Assembly (NCBI GenBank): GCA_030746435.1
Contig: JASLMV010000001.1
Location: 1 to 58,072, forward strand
Origin: Gammaproteobacteria bacterium
GTDB taxonomy: Bacteria; Pseudomonadota; Gammaproteobacteria; Steroidobacterales; GCA-2729495
Direction of reading: 5' to 3'
DNA length: 58,072 bases
The position numbers and the translations under genes were made by a program. Below the pieces are notes generated by a model. It was not told where the DNA came from, made no database searches, and worked only from the letters and a program-made list of their open reading frames with translations. Shown here in pieces: positions 20,248 through 29,305 of the stretch; the stretch's first letter is position 1; each line of letters opens with the position of its first letter.

Positions 20248-20988
20248 TTACGACGTGGGTTGGGTGACCGGTTCAATGCCGGTGTCGCCTGCAGGCCCGT
20301 CGACGGGCAGACTGTCACCGGCCGGGGCATCGAGGGGCGTGGCAAGGTCGAAGGCAAGCGAACCTGACACATCATCCAGTTTCATCTGCACGAAGGTGCG
20401 GCTTATTGAAGCACCGTCACCGGCGTTAAGCGCCGCCTGGTATTCTGCGCGTGCAGCATCGAGCTCGCCCCGGGCATACAGCACGTCACCGCGCAGCTCG
20501 TGATACTGGCCCGCGAAAGCGTTCGTGTCCGGCTGCCCGAGGATGTCCAGCGCCTCGTCGTAGCGTTCGAGGTAAGTCAGTAACCGGGCCATACGAAACT
20601 CGGCAACGCGCCTCAGTTGCACATCACCACCACTGCGGGTCAGCAAAGTAAGCTGCTCGAGGGCGGCATCCAGTTCATTGCGCTCCACGTACATGCGCGC
20701 AAGCGCAAAGCGCGCCTGGTCGAGGTAGGGTGTAGAGGCATAGTCGCTCTCGAGCAGTTCCAGCGTTTCGGTCACCTCGTTATAGCGTTTCCCGTCGACC
20801 GCCGAGCGCAGTTGCTCCCAGATCGCCGAGGCTTCCGCTGCATGGCCCTGTGTATAGCTCTCCCACTGCTGATAACCAAATAACGAGCCCAGCCCTATGA
20901 CCACTCCGGCGACGACGAACACGGTGTTATCGCGCACCCATTTCTTGGCGCGTTCTGCCTGCTCCTCGTCTGTTAGAAATTCGTCCAC
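20248..20988 (-). CDS. yfgM: YfgM family protein, TPR-containing ancillary SecYEG translocon subunit
   Basis: A 246-residue single-pass inner-membrane protein. The cytoplasmic start MDEFLTDEEQAERAKKWVRDN is the family hallmark, the membrane helix is at about 22-41, and the periplasmic TPR region runs from about 45 to 205 (RYNEVTETLELLESDYAS, LDQARFALARMYVERNELDAAL, YHELRGDVLYARGELDAARAEYQAAL). The family binds SecYEG and the chaperone PpiD. The C-terminal 40 residues are low-complexity and family-variable. It lies between hisS and bamB, the usual position. Confidence 0.93.
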   Translation of the reverse strand: MDEFLTDEEQAERAKKWVRDNTVFVVAGVVIGLGSLFGYQQWESYTQGHAAEASAIWEQLRSAVDGKRYNEVTETLELLESDYASTPYLDQARFALARMYVERNELDAALEQLTLLTRSGGDVQLRRVAEFRMARLLTYLERYDEALDILGQPDTNAFAGQYHELRGDVLYARGELDAARAEYQAALNAGDGASISRTFVQMKLDDVSGSLAFDLATPLDAPAGDSLPVDGPAGDTGIEPVTQPTS

Positions 20989-21055
20989 CGTAAGTCTTCC
21001 TCGTGCCCTACCCGGCTTAAGCCGGAAATCCCTTATATGTTTTGCTTCGCGTTGT

Positions 21056-22333
21056 TCACGGCTGGTTCAAACGCGTGCGCAACGCCGTAACGATCTCATC
21101 CCAGGATATGGTTTCCTGCTCTTCGTTAGTGCGCAGCGCTTTGACACCGATAGCCTGCGACTCGAGTTCCTCTTCACCCAGGATCAGCGCTACGGCTGCA
21201 CCGCTTTTGTCGGCCCGCTTAAATTGTGATTTAAACGAGCCGGCACCGGCATTGAGCTCGATTGCCAGATCCGGCGCATTATCGCGCAAGACTTCTGTAA
21301 GTTTAAATGCCTGCCGCGCAGCCGCATCGCCTACCGCAACGAAGTAAACATCGGGCCCGGAGTCTGCGCTTAACTTGTCGCCGAGCCGCACCATCTCGAC
21401 CAACCGCTCCATGCCTATGGCCCAGCCTATCGCAGGAGTTTGGCGCCCGCCCAGGTGCTCGACCAGGCCGTCGTACCGCCCACCTGAGCAAACCGCGCCC
21501 TGTGCGCCGAGCTTGTCGGTTACCCACTCAAATACGGTCCGCGAATAATAGTCCAGGCCGCGCACCAGCCGCATATTCACCGTGTAGCTTATGCCGACAT
21601 CGTCGAGCAGCTCCTGCAGCCCGGCGAAGTGCTCTGCCGATTCGCTGTCGAGATGGTCGGTAATATTCGGGGCTGCTTCTATTAAGGACTGCATCTCCGG
21701 ATGTTTGCTGTCCAGAAGCCGCATCGGATTGCGTTGCAGTCGCTCGCGGCTTTCATCGTCGAGGCTGCTTTCGTTATCGCCGAAATAGCTGACAAGCTCC
21801 TGCTTGTAGCCGTTACGCGACTCGGGTGTGCCCAGCGAGTTGACCTGCAATTCGATCGCCTCGAGCCCCAACTTCTGCCAGATGCGCGCCGTTATAGCGA
21901 TCAACTCCGCATCGATGTCCGGCCCTTCGAAACCGAATGCTTCCGCATCGAACTGGTGAAACTGGCGGTATCTCCCTTTCTGCGGTTTCTCATAGCGGAA
22001 CATGGGGCCGGCCGACCAGACTTTTTGTTTCTGGTTGTGGAACAGGCCGTGCGATACGCCCGCCCGGACGATGCCAGCCGTAGCTTCGGGTCGCAGTGTC
22101 AGGCTCTCGTCATTGCGGTCGTCGAAGGTGTACATCTCTTTTTCGACGATATCGGTAACCTCGCCGATGGACCGTTTGAAAAGTTCGGTACGCTCCACGA
22201 CGGGCACGCGCAATTCGCGATAACCATAAGACTGCACGGTATCGCGCAGCACGGTTTCAATTTGTTGCCACAATGGCGTTTCGTCCGGCAGGATATCGCC
22301 CATCCCGCGAATCCCGGTAATTTTGCTGCTCAT
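21056..22333 (-). CDS. hisS: Histidyl-tRNA synthetase
   Basis: A 425-residue class II aminoacyl-tRNA synthetase. Motif 1 is in the N-terminal GIRGMGDILPDETPLW region, motif 2 is FRYEKPQKGRYRQFHQFDAEAFG, the histidine-binding loop is LVRGLDYYSRTVFEWV, and motif 3 is GGRYDGLVEHLGGRQTPAIGWAIGMER. The anticodon-binding domain is C-terminal. Its ATG overlaps the rodZ stop by 4 bp. In Escherichia ispG sits between rodZ and hisS; here it is missing. Confidence 0.98.
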   Translation of the reverse strand: MSSKITGIRGMGDILPDETPLWQQIETVLRDTVQSYGYRELRVPVVERTELFKRSIGEVTDIVEKEMYTFDDRNDESLTLRPEATAGIVRAGVSHGLFHNQKQKVWSAGPMFRYEKPQKGRYRQFHQFDAEAFGFEGPDIDAELIAITARIWQKLGLEAIELQVNSLGTPESRNGYKQELVSYFGDNESSLDDESRERLQRNPMRLLDSKHPEMQSLIEAAPNITDHLDSESAEHFAGLQELLDDVGISYTVNMRLVRGLDYYSRTVFEWVTDKLGAQGAVCSGGRYDGLVEHLGGRQTPAIGWAIGMERLVEMVRLGDKLSADSGPDVYFVAVGDAAARQAFKLTEVLRDNAPDLAIELNAGAGSFKSQFKRADKSGAAVALILGEEELESQAIGVKALRTNEEQETISWDEIVTALRTRLNQP

Positions 22334-23217
22334 GGGTTCCGCATCCGGGAAATCAATTGGGCATCGATGACAAAACGTGCTGTGTTGCTGCCTGTGCGGA
22401 CGGCACGCGGCACTTCGTAACTTTGGCCTTCGATACTCAACTCTACCGCTTCCGTGTTACCGAGGAACAGACGAAACGGAGGAACCCCATCCAGTAAGCG
22501 GGTAACGCCCGCTTTCTCGAGTCCGTAAAGTAATCGCCGCTGCGAATCGGATATCTCCACCCAGCACTCTGCCGAAAACTCCAGCCTGAGGCTTGCAGTT
22601 TCGGGTTCAGGCTCCGGTACAGGCGGTTCGACCACCGGCTCGGGCGGCGTAATTTCTGCTACCGGCTCCTCCTCGACGATCGGCTCCGCGACCGTCGTTT
22701 CCGGCTCCGTTACAAGCTCCGCGATCTCCTCTTCGGCCGGTTCGTCGTCCGCTTCCTCGAACTGCATCGCGGCCGGCGGGACCTCGATGAAGTCCTCGCG
22801 TTCGACCTCCTCGTCACCGACCATAAAATAGATTACGCCAACCAGCACGATGACGGTAAGCAGTACCCACAGGACGAAATTCGACAGGTTGGCGCCGGGT
22901 TTCACGACCGTTTGCGCAGATAGCGTCCGGAATTCTTCTGGCTCGGGTTCGTTGGCCTGGTAACCGTTGGCAATCTCCTCTTCGGGCAGGTTTAACAGGC
23001 GCGCATAGCTGCGCAGGTGCCCTTTTACGAATACCGGTGCCCCCAGGACCTTAAAGTCGTCCGCCTCGAGCGCCAGTACTATCGCCCGGTCGAGATGCAG
23101 TTCCTCGGCAACTTCGTCAATGCTGAGCGCAGCAGCCTCCCGCGCACTGCGCAGCCGCGAACCCGAACCCGGCTCCGCTGCTTCTGTACCAGGCTGATTG
23201 TCGGTTTTATCTTGCAT
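22330..23217 (-). CDS. rodZ: Cytoskeleton protein RodZ
   Basis: A 295-residue bitopic membrane protein linking MreB to the elongation machinery. The N-terminal Cro/CI-like HTH (about residues 20-85, LRSAREAAALSIDEVAEELHL) is followed by one membrane helix (about 113-133), an acidic Pro/Glu/Val-rich periplasmic linker, and a C-terminal DUF4115 domain (about 210-290, SLRLEFSAECWVEISDSQRR). It overlaps pilW by 11 bp and hisS by 4 bp, which suggests translational coupling. Confidence 0.94.
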   Translation of the reverse strand: MQDKTDNQPGTEAAEPGSGSRLRSAREAAALSIDEVAEELHLDRAIVLALEADDFKVLGAPVFVKGHLRSYARLLNLPEEEIANGYQANEPEPEEFRTLSAQTVVKPGANLSNFVLWVLLTVIVLVGVIYFMVGDEEVEREDFIEVPPAAMQFEEADDEPAEEEIAELVTEPETTVAEPIVEEEPVAEITPPEPVVEPPVPEPEPETASLRLEFSAECWVEISDSQRRLLYGLEKAGVTRLLDGVPPFRLFLGNTEAVELSIEGQSYEVPRAVRTGSNTARFVIDAQLISRMRNP

Positions 23218-23968
23218 TGCGCCGTTGTTCGAGAAGCATCCGGGCTTCTACGGATGCCGCGAAATCCCTGAGTAAACGCTTGGCAAAACTATCCGCCGCT
23301 GATTTATCGCCAAGTGCATTTTCGACCTGGTAGCCGATCCAGAGCACCGCGGGCGTCGGTACCGCGCTGGCAAGGTAGCGTTCGACAAAAGCCCGCGACT
23401 GGAGAAAATTCTCGCGCCGGAATGCAACGTCCGACATTTGCAGCAGCGCGATGGCGTACTGTGCATCCAGTTCCAGTGCTCTGCGCAGATAGGTTTCCGC
23501 CAGGTCGAGGTTTTCCTGGCGCTTCGCACAGGTACCTGCGTTTGTGTAAACGATATAGCGCCGCGAGTTCAAGGGGATTTCCACCGCCCTGTCAAACAAT
23601 TTGAAGGCCTCTTGCGAGTCGCCGTGCAGACACAGGTAAACGGCAAGCTGATCGATTACGTCCGGGTTATCGGGCGCCTGCCGCATGGCAGTGCGGTACT
23701 CTTTTTCGGCACTGTCGAGTTCTCCCATGCGTTCGTAGACCAGCCCAAGTGCCCGGTGCGCATCGGGGCTGTCGGGATTATCGTGGATGGACTTTTCGAG
23801 CTTGGCCCTGGCCTGCTCAAGGTCGTTCTGGCGCAGGTAGCCAATACCCAGCTCGAGGTTGAGTTGGGCTACTTCCTCTTTCGGGGCAGGTTCATTAACG
23901 TCGCCCGTCGTAGTCGTTACACAACCACTTAGGAGTAGTACCAGAATTACCGGGTAAAGCTTGTGCAT
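23207..23968 (-). CDS. pilW: Type IV pilus biogenesis/stability lipoprotein PilW (PilF)
   Basis: A 253-residue outer-membrane lipoprotein with six or so TPR repeats, the pilotin that stabilises the PilQ secretin multimer. The signal peptide ends in the lipobox LLLSGC (Cys16). TPR helices include LGIGYLRQNDLEQARAKLEKSI, AHRALGLVYERMGELDSAEKEY and AETYLRRALELDAQYAIALLQ. The pilW-rodZ pairing is common in Gammaproteobacteria that make type IV pili. No other pil gene is in the window. Confidence 0.9.
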   Translation of the reverse strand: MHKLYPVILVLLLSGCVTTTTGDVNEPAPKEEVAQLNLELGIGYLRQNDLEQARAKLEKSIHDNPDSPDAHRALGLVYERMGELDSAEKEYRTAMRQAPDNPDVIDQLAVYLCLHGDSQEAFKLFDRAVEIPLNSRRYIVYTNAGTCAKRQENLDLAETYLRRALELDAQYAIALLQMSDVAFRRENFLQSRAFVERYLASAVPTPAVLWIGYQVENALGDKSAADSFAKRLLRDFAASVEARMLLEQRRNAR

Positions 23969-23969
23969 T

Positions 23970-25082
23970 TTATGCCCTGTGCCCCGTGTGCATGGTTTTA
24001 GCGCCTAGTGGCGCGCTGATACGATTGTCCAGGTTACCGGCCAACTGACCACAGGCCGCGTCAATATCGTTACCGCGCGGCCTGCGTGTAATGGTAATGA
24101 CCCCCTTGTCCATTAACACCTTCCTGAACGCGTCAACCGTCGCGCCGGGCGATCTTTCGTAAGGCGTCCCCGGCACAGGGTTGAAAGGTATCAGGTTCAC
24201 TTTCGCGGGTCGCCCCACGAGCAGACTCGCCAGTTCACGGGCCTGCCGGGGCTGATCGTTCACACCGTCCAGCATAATGTACTCAAAGGTAACCTGTTTG
24301 CTGTTGGTCCGGTCTGCGTAGTCCCAGCAGGCATCCAGCAACTCGGCAATATTATGGCGGCGATTAATCGGTACGAGTTCGTCCCGGAGTTTGTCATTAG
24401 CAGCATGCAGGGAAATCGCCAGCGCAACATTACTGAGTTCGGCCAGGCGCTGAATCTGCGGCACGAGACCTGAAGTACTGACGGTCACCCGGCGCCGGGA
24501 GATGCCCAGGCCTAAATCGTCGGTCAGCAGGTCACAGGCTTTCACGACCTCTTTGAAATTTGCGAGCGGCTCGCCCATACCCATAAACACGACATTACTG
24601 ACCGGTGAATCCTCGCCGGTACCGCCCAGTTCGCGTATTGCCAGTATCACCTGGCCGATTATTTCGGCCGCGGATAGGTTGCGGTTGAACCCCTGCCGGC
24701 CTGTCGCACAGAAGGGGCAATCCATGGCACAACCGACCTGCGAGGAAACACACAGGGTGCCGCGCTTCTCCTCGGGTATGAACACCATCTCAACGTCCTG
24801 CCCGTGACCCATCTCCAGCAGCCACTTGACGGTGCCGTCGGCCGATTCCCGGTGTTCCCTGACCTGCGGCAACCCGAGCGCCACGTCCCGGTCCAGGCTC
24901 TCCCGCAGTGCCAGGCTGAGATCGGTCATTGCACCCGGATCGAGTACGGACCGGCGGTAGACCCATTGCATGAGCTGGCGCGCACGGAAAGTTTTCTCAC
25001 CCCGGTCCGTAAACCAGGCCTCGAGCTCAGTGCGCGGCATACCGAGCAGGTTAACGGGAGACGAATCGACCGGAGCATTCAT
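23970..25082 (-). CDS. rlmN: 23S rRNA (adenine2503-C2)/tRNA (adenine37-C2)-methyltransferase
   Basis: A 370-residue radical SAM methyltransferase. The [4Fe-4S] motif CxxxCxxC is in GCAMDCPFCATGRQG. Other family motifs are VFMGMGEPLANF, VTVSTSGLVPQI and the C-terminal TITRRPRGNDIDAACGQLAG with the catalytic Cys that forms the methyl-transfer adduct. The start at 25082 is 15 bp after ndk ends, and its stop is 1 bp before the pilW start. Confidence 0.97.
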   Translation of the reverse strand: MNAPVDSSPVNLLGMPRTELEAWFTDRGEKTFRARQLMQWVYRRSVLDPGAMTDLSLALRESLDRDVALGLPQVREHRESADGTVKWLLEMGHGQDVEMVFIPEEKRGTLCVSSQVGCAMDCPFCATGRQGFNRNLSAAEIIGQVILAIRELGGTGEDSPVSNVVFMGMGEPLANFKEVVKACDLLTDDLGLGISRRRVTVSTSGLVPQIQRLAELSNVALAISLHAANDKLRDELVPINRRHNIAELLDACWDYADRTNSKQVTFEYIMLDGVNDQPRQARELASLLVGRPAKVNLIPFNPVPGTPYERSPGATVDAFRKVLMDKGVITITRRPRGNDIDAACGQLAGNLDNRISAPLGAKTMHTGHRA

Positions 25083-25097
25083 GTCAGTACGGCGCGC

Positions 25098-25529
25098 TTA
25101 GCGCGTGCGTGGGCAAATCCCGCCGTCGCCGAAAAAATAACCGATCTCCTGGCTCGCGGTGTCCGGTCCGTCCGAGCCGTGCACGATGTTTTCCTCGATG
25201 CTCTCGGCATAATCGGCACGTATGGTCCCTGCATCCGCTTCCGCGGGATTCGTGGCGCCCATTAGCGTCCGGTTCTGATTAATCGCGTTGTCGCCCTCGA
25301 GCACCTGGACCACAACCGGCCCGGAAGTCATGTATGCAACCAGATCGTTAAAGAAGGGACGTTCGCTATGCACTGCATAAAAACCTTCCGCTTCCTCTTT
25401 CGACAGGTGCACCATGCGCGCAGCAACGATACTGAGACCTGCATCTTCAAACCTTTTGTAGATTTCACCGATCAGGTTTTTCTCCACGCCGTCGGGCTTG
25501 ATAATCGATAATGTTCTTTCGCTTGCCAT
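25098..25529 (-). CDS. ndk: Nucleoside diphosphate kinase
   Basis: A 143-residue enzyme that transfers gamma-phosphate between NTPs and NDPs. [12 protein letters not shown] is the N-terminal signature, and [20 protein letters not shown] contains the catalytic His. The length equals that of the Escherichia enzyme. The 108 bp upstream, towards iscA, may hold a promoter of its own. Confidence 0.98.
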   Translation of the reverse strand: MASERTLSIIKPDGVEKNLIGEIYKRFEDAGLSIVAARMVHLSKEEAEGFYAVHSERPFFNDLVAYMTSGPVVVQVLEGDNAINQNRTLMGATNPAEADAGTIRADYAESIEENIVHGSDGPDTASQEIGYFFGDGGICPRTR

Positions 25530-25637
25530 AAAGCCTTATTCCCTTCGTTTTATTGGTTAATAGCCTGGTGAGACCCGCCTGGATCGGCCGCAAGACACAG
25601 ACGGTCCGCAACGACTACACCGGCCAGGTTCGTAGTA

Positions 25638-25961
25638 TCAGACGCTGAAACTTTCTCCGCAGCCACATTCGCTGGCGGCTTTGGGATTCCTGAACTTGAA
25701 CGCTTCGTTCAGCCCTTCCTTGACGAAATCAACTTCGGTGCCGTCGATCAACTCGAGGCTCTCGGGATCGACGACCACGGCAACACCGCTGTCTTCGAAT
25801 ACGATGTCCTCCGGTCCTACCTCGTCCGCGTAATTAATTACGTAGGCGAAGCCCGAACAGCCGGTTTTCTTGATACCCAGCCGGAGCCCGACGCCGCTAC
25901 CGCGCTTTTCAAGGTAGCTGCGCACCCGCTCCGCGGCGCTGTCTGTCAGTGTAATCGCCAT
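25638..25961 (-). CDS. iscA: Iron-sulfur cluster assembly protein IscA (A-type carrier)
   Basis: A 107-residue HesB/IscA-family carrier. The three ligand cysteines are present: one in [16 protein letters not shown] and two in the C-terminal ECGCGESF. The ATG at 25961 is chosen because [17 protein letters not shown] is the family N-terminus and GAGAGG lies upstream; the frame upstream to 26033 overlaps the previous gene. It lies 10 bp after the IscU-like gene in a reduced isc operon (iscS, iscU-like, iscA). Confidence 0.95.
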   Translation of the reverse strand: MAITLTDSAAERVRSYLEKRGSGVGLRLGIKKTGCSGFAYVINYADEVGPEDIVFEDSGVAVVVDPESLELIDGTEVDFVKEGLNEAFKFRNPKAASECGCGESFSV

Positions 25962-25971
25962 TATCAGCCTC

Positions 25972-26349
25972 TCAGGACGCGCTCCGACGCTCTGCCCGCT
26001 GCTGGTAATCCTCGTAACAGGCCAGTAGCGCATCCTTCAAAATCAGTAGTTTACCTGCTTTTTCGACAGGAATGTCGAACCTGGTCTGCAGCGCCTCCGG
26101 CTCTACTTCGCACAGTGCGCCCACCGGACAGCCCTCGAGGCGTTCCATGACCCAGTTGCAGGCCGCAATTATATGTGGACAGGCGAAGGCGCGGAAACCC
26201 ATGTTGTGCAGATTCCCATCCTGCGTATCTGCCGATACGCACACCCATGTCCCCCGGGCGAGCGAACCCGCCTCCCCTCGCAGCTCGCTGCCGCCGGCCA
26301 GGGGCGGGCGCAGGAAATACTCGGCGACGGCATCGCTGTAGTTATACAT
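25972..26349 (-). CDS. IscU-like scaffold protein lacking two of the three ligand cysteines
   Basis: A 125-residue protein that aligns along its length with IscU ([17 protein letters not shown] at the start; [24 protein letters not shown] in the middle). Aligned by eye, the first ligand Cys (IscU Cys37 in ACGD) is Arg32 in ARGT, the nearby Asp is Thr34, the second (Cys63) is kept as Cys57, and the third (Cys106, after LPPVK) is Lys100. The LPPVK motif that HscA binds is altered to IPVEKAGK. It sits between iscS and iscA, where iscU belongs. No hscA, hscB, fdx or iscR is present. It may be a non-scaffold partner of IscS; assembly of clusters on it in the IscU way seems unlikely. Confidence 0.8.
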   Translation of the reverse strand: MYNYSDAVAEYFLRPPLAGGSELRGEAGSLARGTWVCVSADTQDGNLHNMGFRAFACPHIIAACNWVMERLEGCPVGALCEVEPEALQTRFDIPVEKAGKLLILKDALLACYEDYQQRAERRSAS

Positions 26350-26368
26350 GGCTATCGGACCCCGACCA

Positions 26369-27541
26369 TCAACCGGCAACGCTGACGGGGCTGAGTGACT
26401 GGAGGAACTCCACGGCAGCACCAAAAGAATGAGCCGCCTGGTCTACTTCCGCCCCGGTGCTGAAGCGGCCGACGCTAAACCGTATGGATGCTTCCGCCTG
26501 CTGATCCGTCCTGCCCAGGCTCCGCAGCACGTAGGAAGGTTCGCCGTTGGAGGAATTGCAGGCCGACCCACTGGCTACGGCAAGGTCGTTTAAAGCGAAG
26601 CGCAGGCTTTCGCCATCGACCCCGTCAACGCTCACGTTCAGTATCGAACATAAACGCTGGTCGGGATGCCCGTTCATGACAATGCCGGGCAGGCTGCGTA
26701 TACCTTCCCACAGGCGCTCCCGCAGTGCCGTCAGCCGTGGCACTTCCTCGGCCATGCATTCTGCGAGCAGTTGCATGGTGGTACCCATACCCACTATCTG
26801 GTGCACCGGCAGCGTGCCCGGCCGTACGCCGCGTTGCTGGCCACCGCCGAATAGCTGCGGCTCGACCCGCCGTATCCGGCCGGTGTCGAGCACGAGCGCG
26901 CCGATACCCTGCGGACCGCAGGCCTTGTGAGCATTCAGCGACAGCAGGTCGATCTGCTGCGCGCGCATGTCGATGGGCAATTTGCCGGCGCTCTGCGCGG
27001 CATCCACATGGAACAGGACATCGTGTTGCCGGCACTTTTCCCCGATCTCACCGATGTCCTGCACGACACCGATCTCGTTGTTAGCGTGCATGACGGATAC
27101 CAGCACGGTATCCGGACGCAGTGCGGCGGCAACCTCCTCCGGGCTGACGAGACCGGACTCATCCGGTTGCAACAGTGTGACCTCGAACCCCTGTGTTTCG
27201 AGATAAGCGCAACTCTCGAGTACGGCCTTGTGCTCGGTTAGTACCGAAACCACATGTTGTCCGCGCATACGCCGAAACTGCGCGGCACCGATAATGGCAA
27301 GGTTGTCGGATTCTGTTGCACCGGACGTCCAGACGACCCCGGCAGGTACGGCATTGACCAGTGCCGCGACCGCCGCCGCAGCCTCGTCCACCGCAGCTGC
27401 AGCACGTACACCGAAGCGGTGCGTGCTGGACGGATTACCGAAACCACTGCGGTTATCCAGCCACCGGTCCATCTGCTCGCGCACGCGCGGGTCGACCGGG
27501 CTGGAGGCCGCATAGTCCAGATAAATAACTTCGCCCGTCAC
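26369..27541 (-). CDS. iscS: Cysteine desulfurase
   Basis: A 390-residue PLP enzyme that takes sulfur from cysteine for Fe-S clusters and tRNA thiolation. PLP-binding Lys207 is in SLNAHKACGPQG, PLP ring contacts lie in MHANNEIG and HVDAAQSAG, and the catalytic Cys328 is in ASGSACNSS. The start is a GTG at 27541 that overlaps the trmJ TGA by 4 bp. The active-site loop GSACNSSNGEPSYV is shorter and less typical than the GSACTSASLEPSYV of Escherichia IscS. Confidence 0.95.
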   Translation of the reverse strand: MTGEVIYLDYAASSPVDPRVREQMDRWLDNRSGFGNPSSTHRFGVRAAAAVDEAAAAVAALVNAVPAGVVWTSGATESDNLAIIGAAQFRRMRGQHVVSVLTEHKAVLESCAYLETQGFEVTLLQPDESGLVSPEEVAAALRPDTVLVSVMHANNEIGVVQDIGEIGEKCRQHDVLFHVDAAQSAGKLPIDMRAQQIDLLSLNAHKACGPQGIGALVLDTGRIRRVEPQLFGGGQQRGVRPGTLPVHQIVGMGTTMQLLAECMAEEVPRLTALRERLWEGIRSLPGIVMNGHPDQRLCSILNVSVDGVDGESLRFALNDLAVASGSACNSSNGEPSYVLRSLGRTDQQAEASIRFSVGRFSTGAEVDQAAHSFGAAVEFLQSLSPVSVAG

Positions 27542-28314
27542 GAGCAGCGCCTCTGTGCGACGACTTCCGCCTGCTCATCCTGTTCGTCCTGTTCCCCGGC
27601 GTTGTCCTGCTCCACCGAGGACAACATGCCACGCAGTATCTTCAGTTCGTTCTCGTCCAGACGCGCCCGGTTGAACAAGCGCCGCAACTTCCGTCGCAGT
27701 TGCCTGGGGTTATCCGGTTTCAGGAAACCGCTGTCCGTGAGCACTTTCCAGAGATGCTCATAGAAGCGTTCCATGTCTGCAGCAGTCGCCGGCGGAAATT
27801 CCGGTGCCTGTCCCGGATCCGGCTCACCCTGCGCCATGCGCAACTCGTAGGCGATCAGTTGCACCGCGGCCGCAATATTCAGCGAGCTGTAATCCGGGTT
27901 GGCCGGTATGTAGACCAGCGCGTTACACAGGTCCATTTGTTCGTTCTCGAGTCCGGACCGTTCGGTGCCGAAAACAATTGCAACCGGGCTGCTTGAGCTG
28001 ACCCTGAGCACCTCGGTAGCACATTCGCGCGGGTCGAGTTCCGGCCAGCGGGTGCTCCGGCGCCGCGCACTGGCGCCTACGACCAGGCCGCAGTCTGCAA
28101 CGGCGTCCTCCAGGCTCGATTCGACGCGCGCATTGATGAGCACATCGACCGCGCTCGACGCACGTGCGTCAGCCTCCCGGCTCGGGAATTCCTGCGGATT
28201 GACGAGTACAAGGTCACTGAAACCCATCGTTTTGATCGCCCGCGCGGCTGCCCCGATGTTCCCGGGATGCGTGGTCTCGCAAAGAACGAAGCGGATTGGA
28301 AAGCTCATGTTCAT
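27538..28314 (-). CDS. trmJ: tRNA (cytidine/uridine-2'-O-)-methyltransferase TrmJ
   Basis: A 258-residue SPOUT methyltransferase that modifies tRNA position 32. The N-terminus RFVLCETTHPGNIGAAARAIKTMGF and the knot region AIVFGTERSGLENEQMDLCNALVYIPANPDYSSLNIAAAVQLIAYELR are diagnostic. A C-terminal helical extension follows. Two possible ATGs (28314, 28308) give almost the same protein. As in Escherichia it precedes iscS and is divergent from suhB, but iscR is missing from between them. Confidence 0.96.
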   Translation of the reverse strand: MNMSFPIRFVLCETTHPGNIGAAARAIKTMGFSDLVLVNPQEFPSREADARASSAVDVLINARVESSLEDAVADCGLVVGASARRRSTRWPELDPRECATEVLRVSSSSPVAIVFGTERSGLENEQMDLCNALVYIPANPDYSSLNIAAAVQLIAYELRMAQGEPDPGQAPEFPPATAADMERFYEHLWKVLTDSGFLKPDNPRQLRRKLRRLFNRARLDENELKILRGMLSSVEQDNAGEQDEQDEQAEVVAQRRCS

Positions 28315-28416
28315 GCCTGCTTATCACTATGCCCGTTTTCTCTGCGGGCTCAGGGTTTGCTATTCTACCGCGCTCACCCGCTGCCGGACTCACCCCCGGG
28401 GTCTTCCGGAACCGAT

Positions 28417-29229
28417 ATGCAAGCACTGCTGAATACCGCGATTCAGGCCGCCCGCCGCGCCGGCGACAACTCCATGCGCTACATAAAGCGGCTGGACGAA
28501 CTCGACGTGCGCAGCAAGTCACGCAACGAATTCGTGACCCAGGTCGACCTGGCCGCCGAGCAGATCATTATCGAGAGCGTACAGGAACGCTATCCCGAGC
28601 ACGGCATCCTCGGAGAAGAAACCGGGAAACATGGCGGCGACGAGGTCGTCTGGATCATTGACCCGCTGGACGGAACGACAAACTATATACACGGATTTCC
28701 GGTGTTCGCGGTGTCGATTGGTGTTCAGGTCAAAGGCCGCATGGAAGTCGCCGTCGTCTATGACCCTAACCGGCAGGAACTGTTCACTGCTATCCAGGGG
28801 GGCGGTGCGCAACTGGACGGCCGCAAGATCAGGGTCAACCATAACCGGGCACTCGAAGGCTCACTGATTGGCACCGGTTTCCCCTATCGCGATAACGACC
28901 GGTGGATGGAACAGTACCTGAACCAGTTCCGAGCAGTGATGCAGGTTGCCGGCGATATAAGGCGCCCCGGTTCCGCTGCACTGGACCTCTGTTATCTGGC
29001 AGCCGGCCGCATCGACGGTTTCTGGGAATTCGGACTGCAAATCTGGGACATCGCGGCAGGCAGTCTGATCCTGCGTGAAGCCGGCGGCATAATCAGCAGC
29101 ATGACCGACGATGGCGATTACCTCGAAACGGGAAACGTCATTGCGGGGGCACCCAAGGTGCATGCCGAACTTGAAAAGCTGCTGAAACCCTTCCTCGGGC
29201 CGACCATGGCGGACGCCGCCAACGAATAA
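28417..29229 (+). CDS. suhB: Inositol-1-monophosphatase family protein SuhB
   Basis: A 270-residue Mg-dependent phosphatase that in Escherichia also acts in rRNA transcription antitermination. Metal-binding motifs are GEET, WIIDPLDGTTNYIHGFP and WDIAAGSLILREAGG. The ATG at 28417 starts the family N-terminus MQALLNTAIQAARRAG; the frame upstream overlaps trmJ and is not conserved. It is divergent from trmJ across about 100 bp and converges on secF. Confidence 0.95.
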   Translation: MQALLNTAIQAARRAGDNSMRYIKRLDELDVRSKSRNEFVTQVDLAAEQIIIESVQERYPEHGILGEETGKHGGDEVVWIIDPLDGTTNYIHGFPVFAVSIGVQVKGRMEVAVVYDPNRQELFTAIQGGGAQLDGRKIRVNHNRALEGSLIGTGFPYRDNDRWMEQYLNQFRAVMQVAGDIRRPGSAALDLCYLAAGRIDGFWEFGLQIWDIAAGSLILREAGGIISSMTDDGDYLETGNVIAGAPKVHAELEKLLKPFLGPTMADAANE

Positions 29230-29305
29230 AAAAGACCGTGCATTAACTGCGCCGCCTGTGGCGGCCAGACGCAGCTACCGCCGCGCCGCTTATGCACTCG
29301 TCAGT

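Noticed and set aside
28267-28416. An N-terminal extension of SuhB of 50 residues
   Set aside because: It overlaps antisense trmJ, is not conserved, and the family start MQALLNTAIQAARRAG is at 28417.
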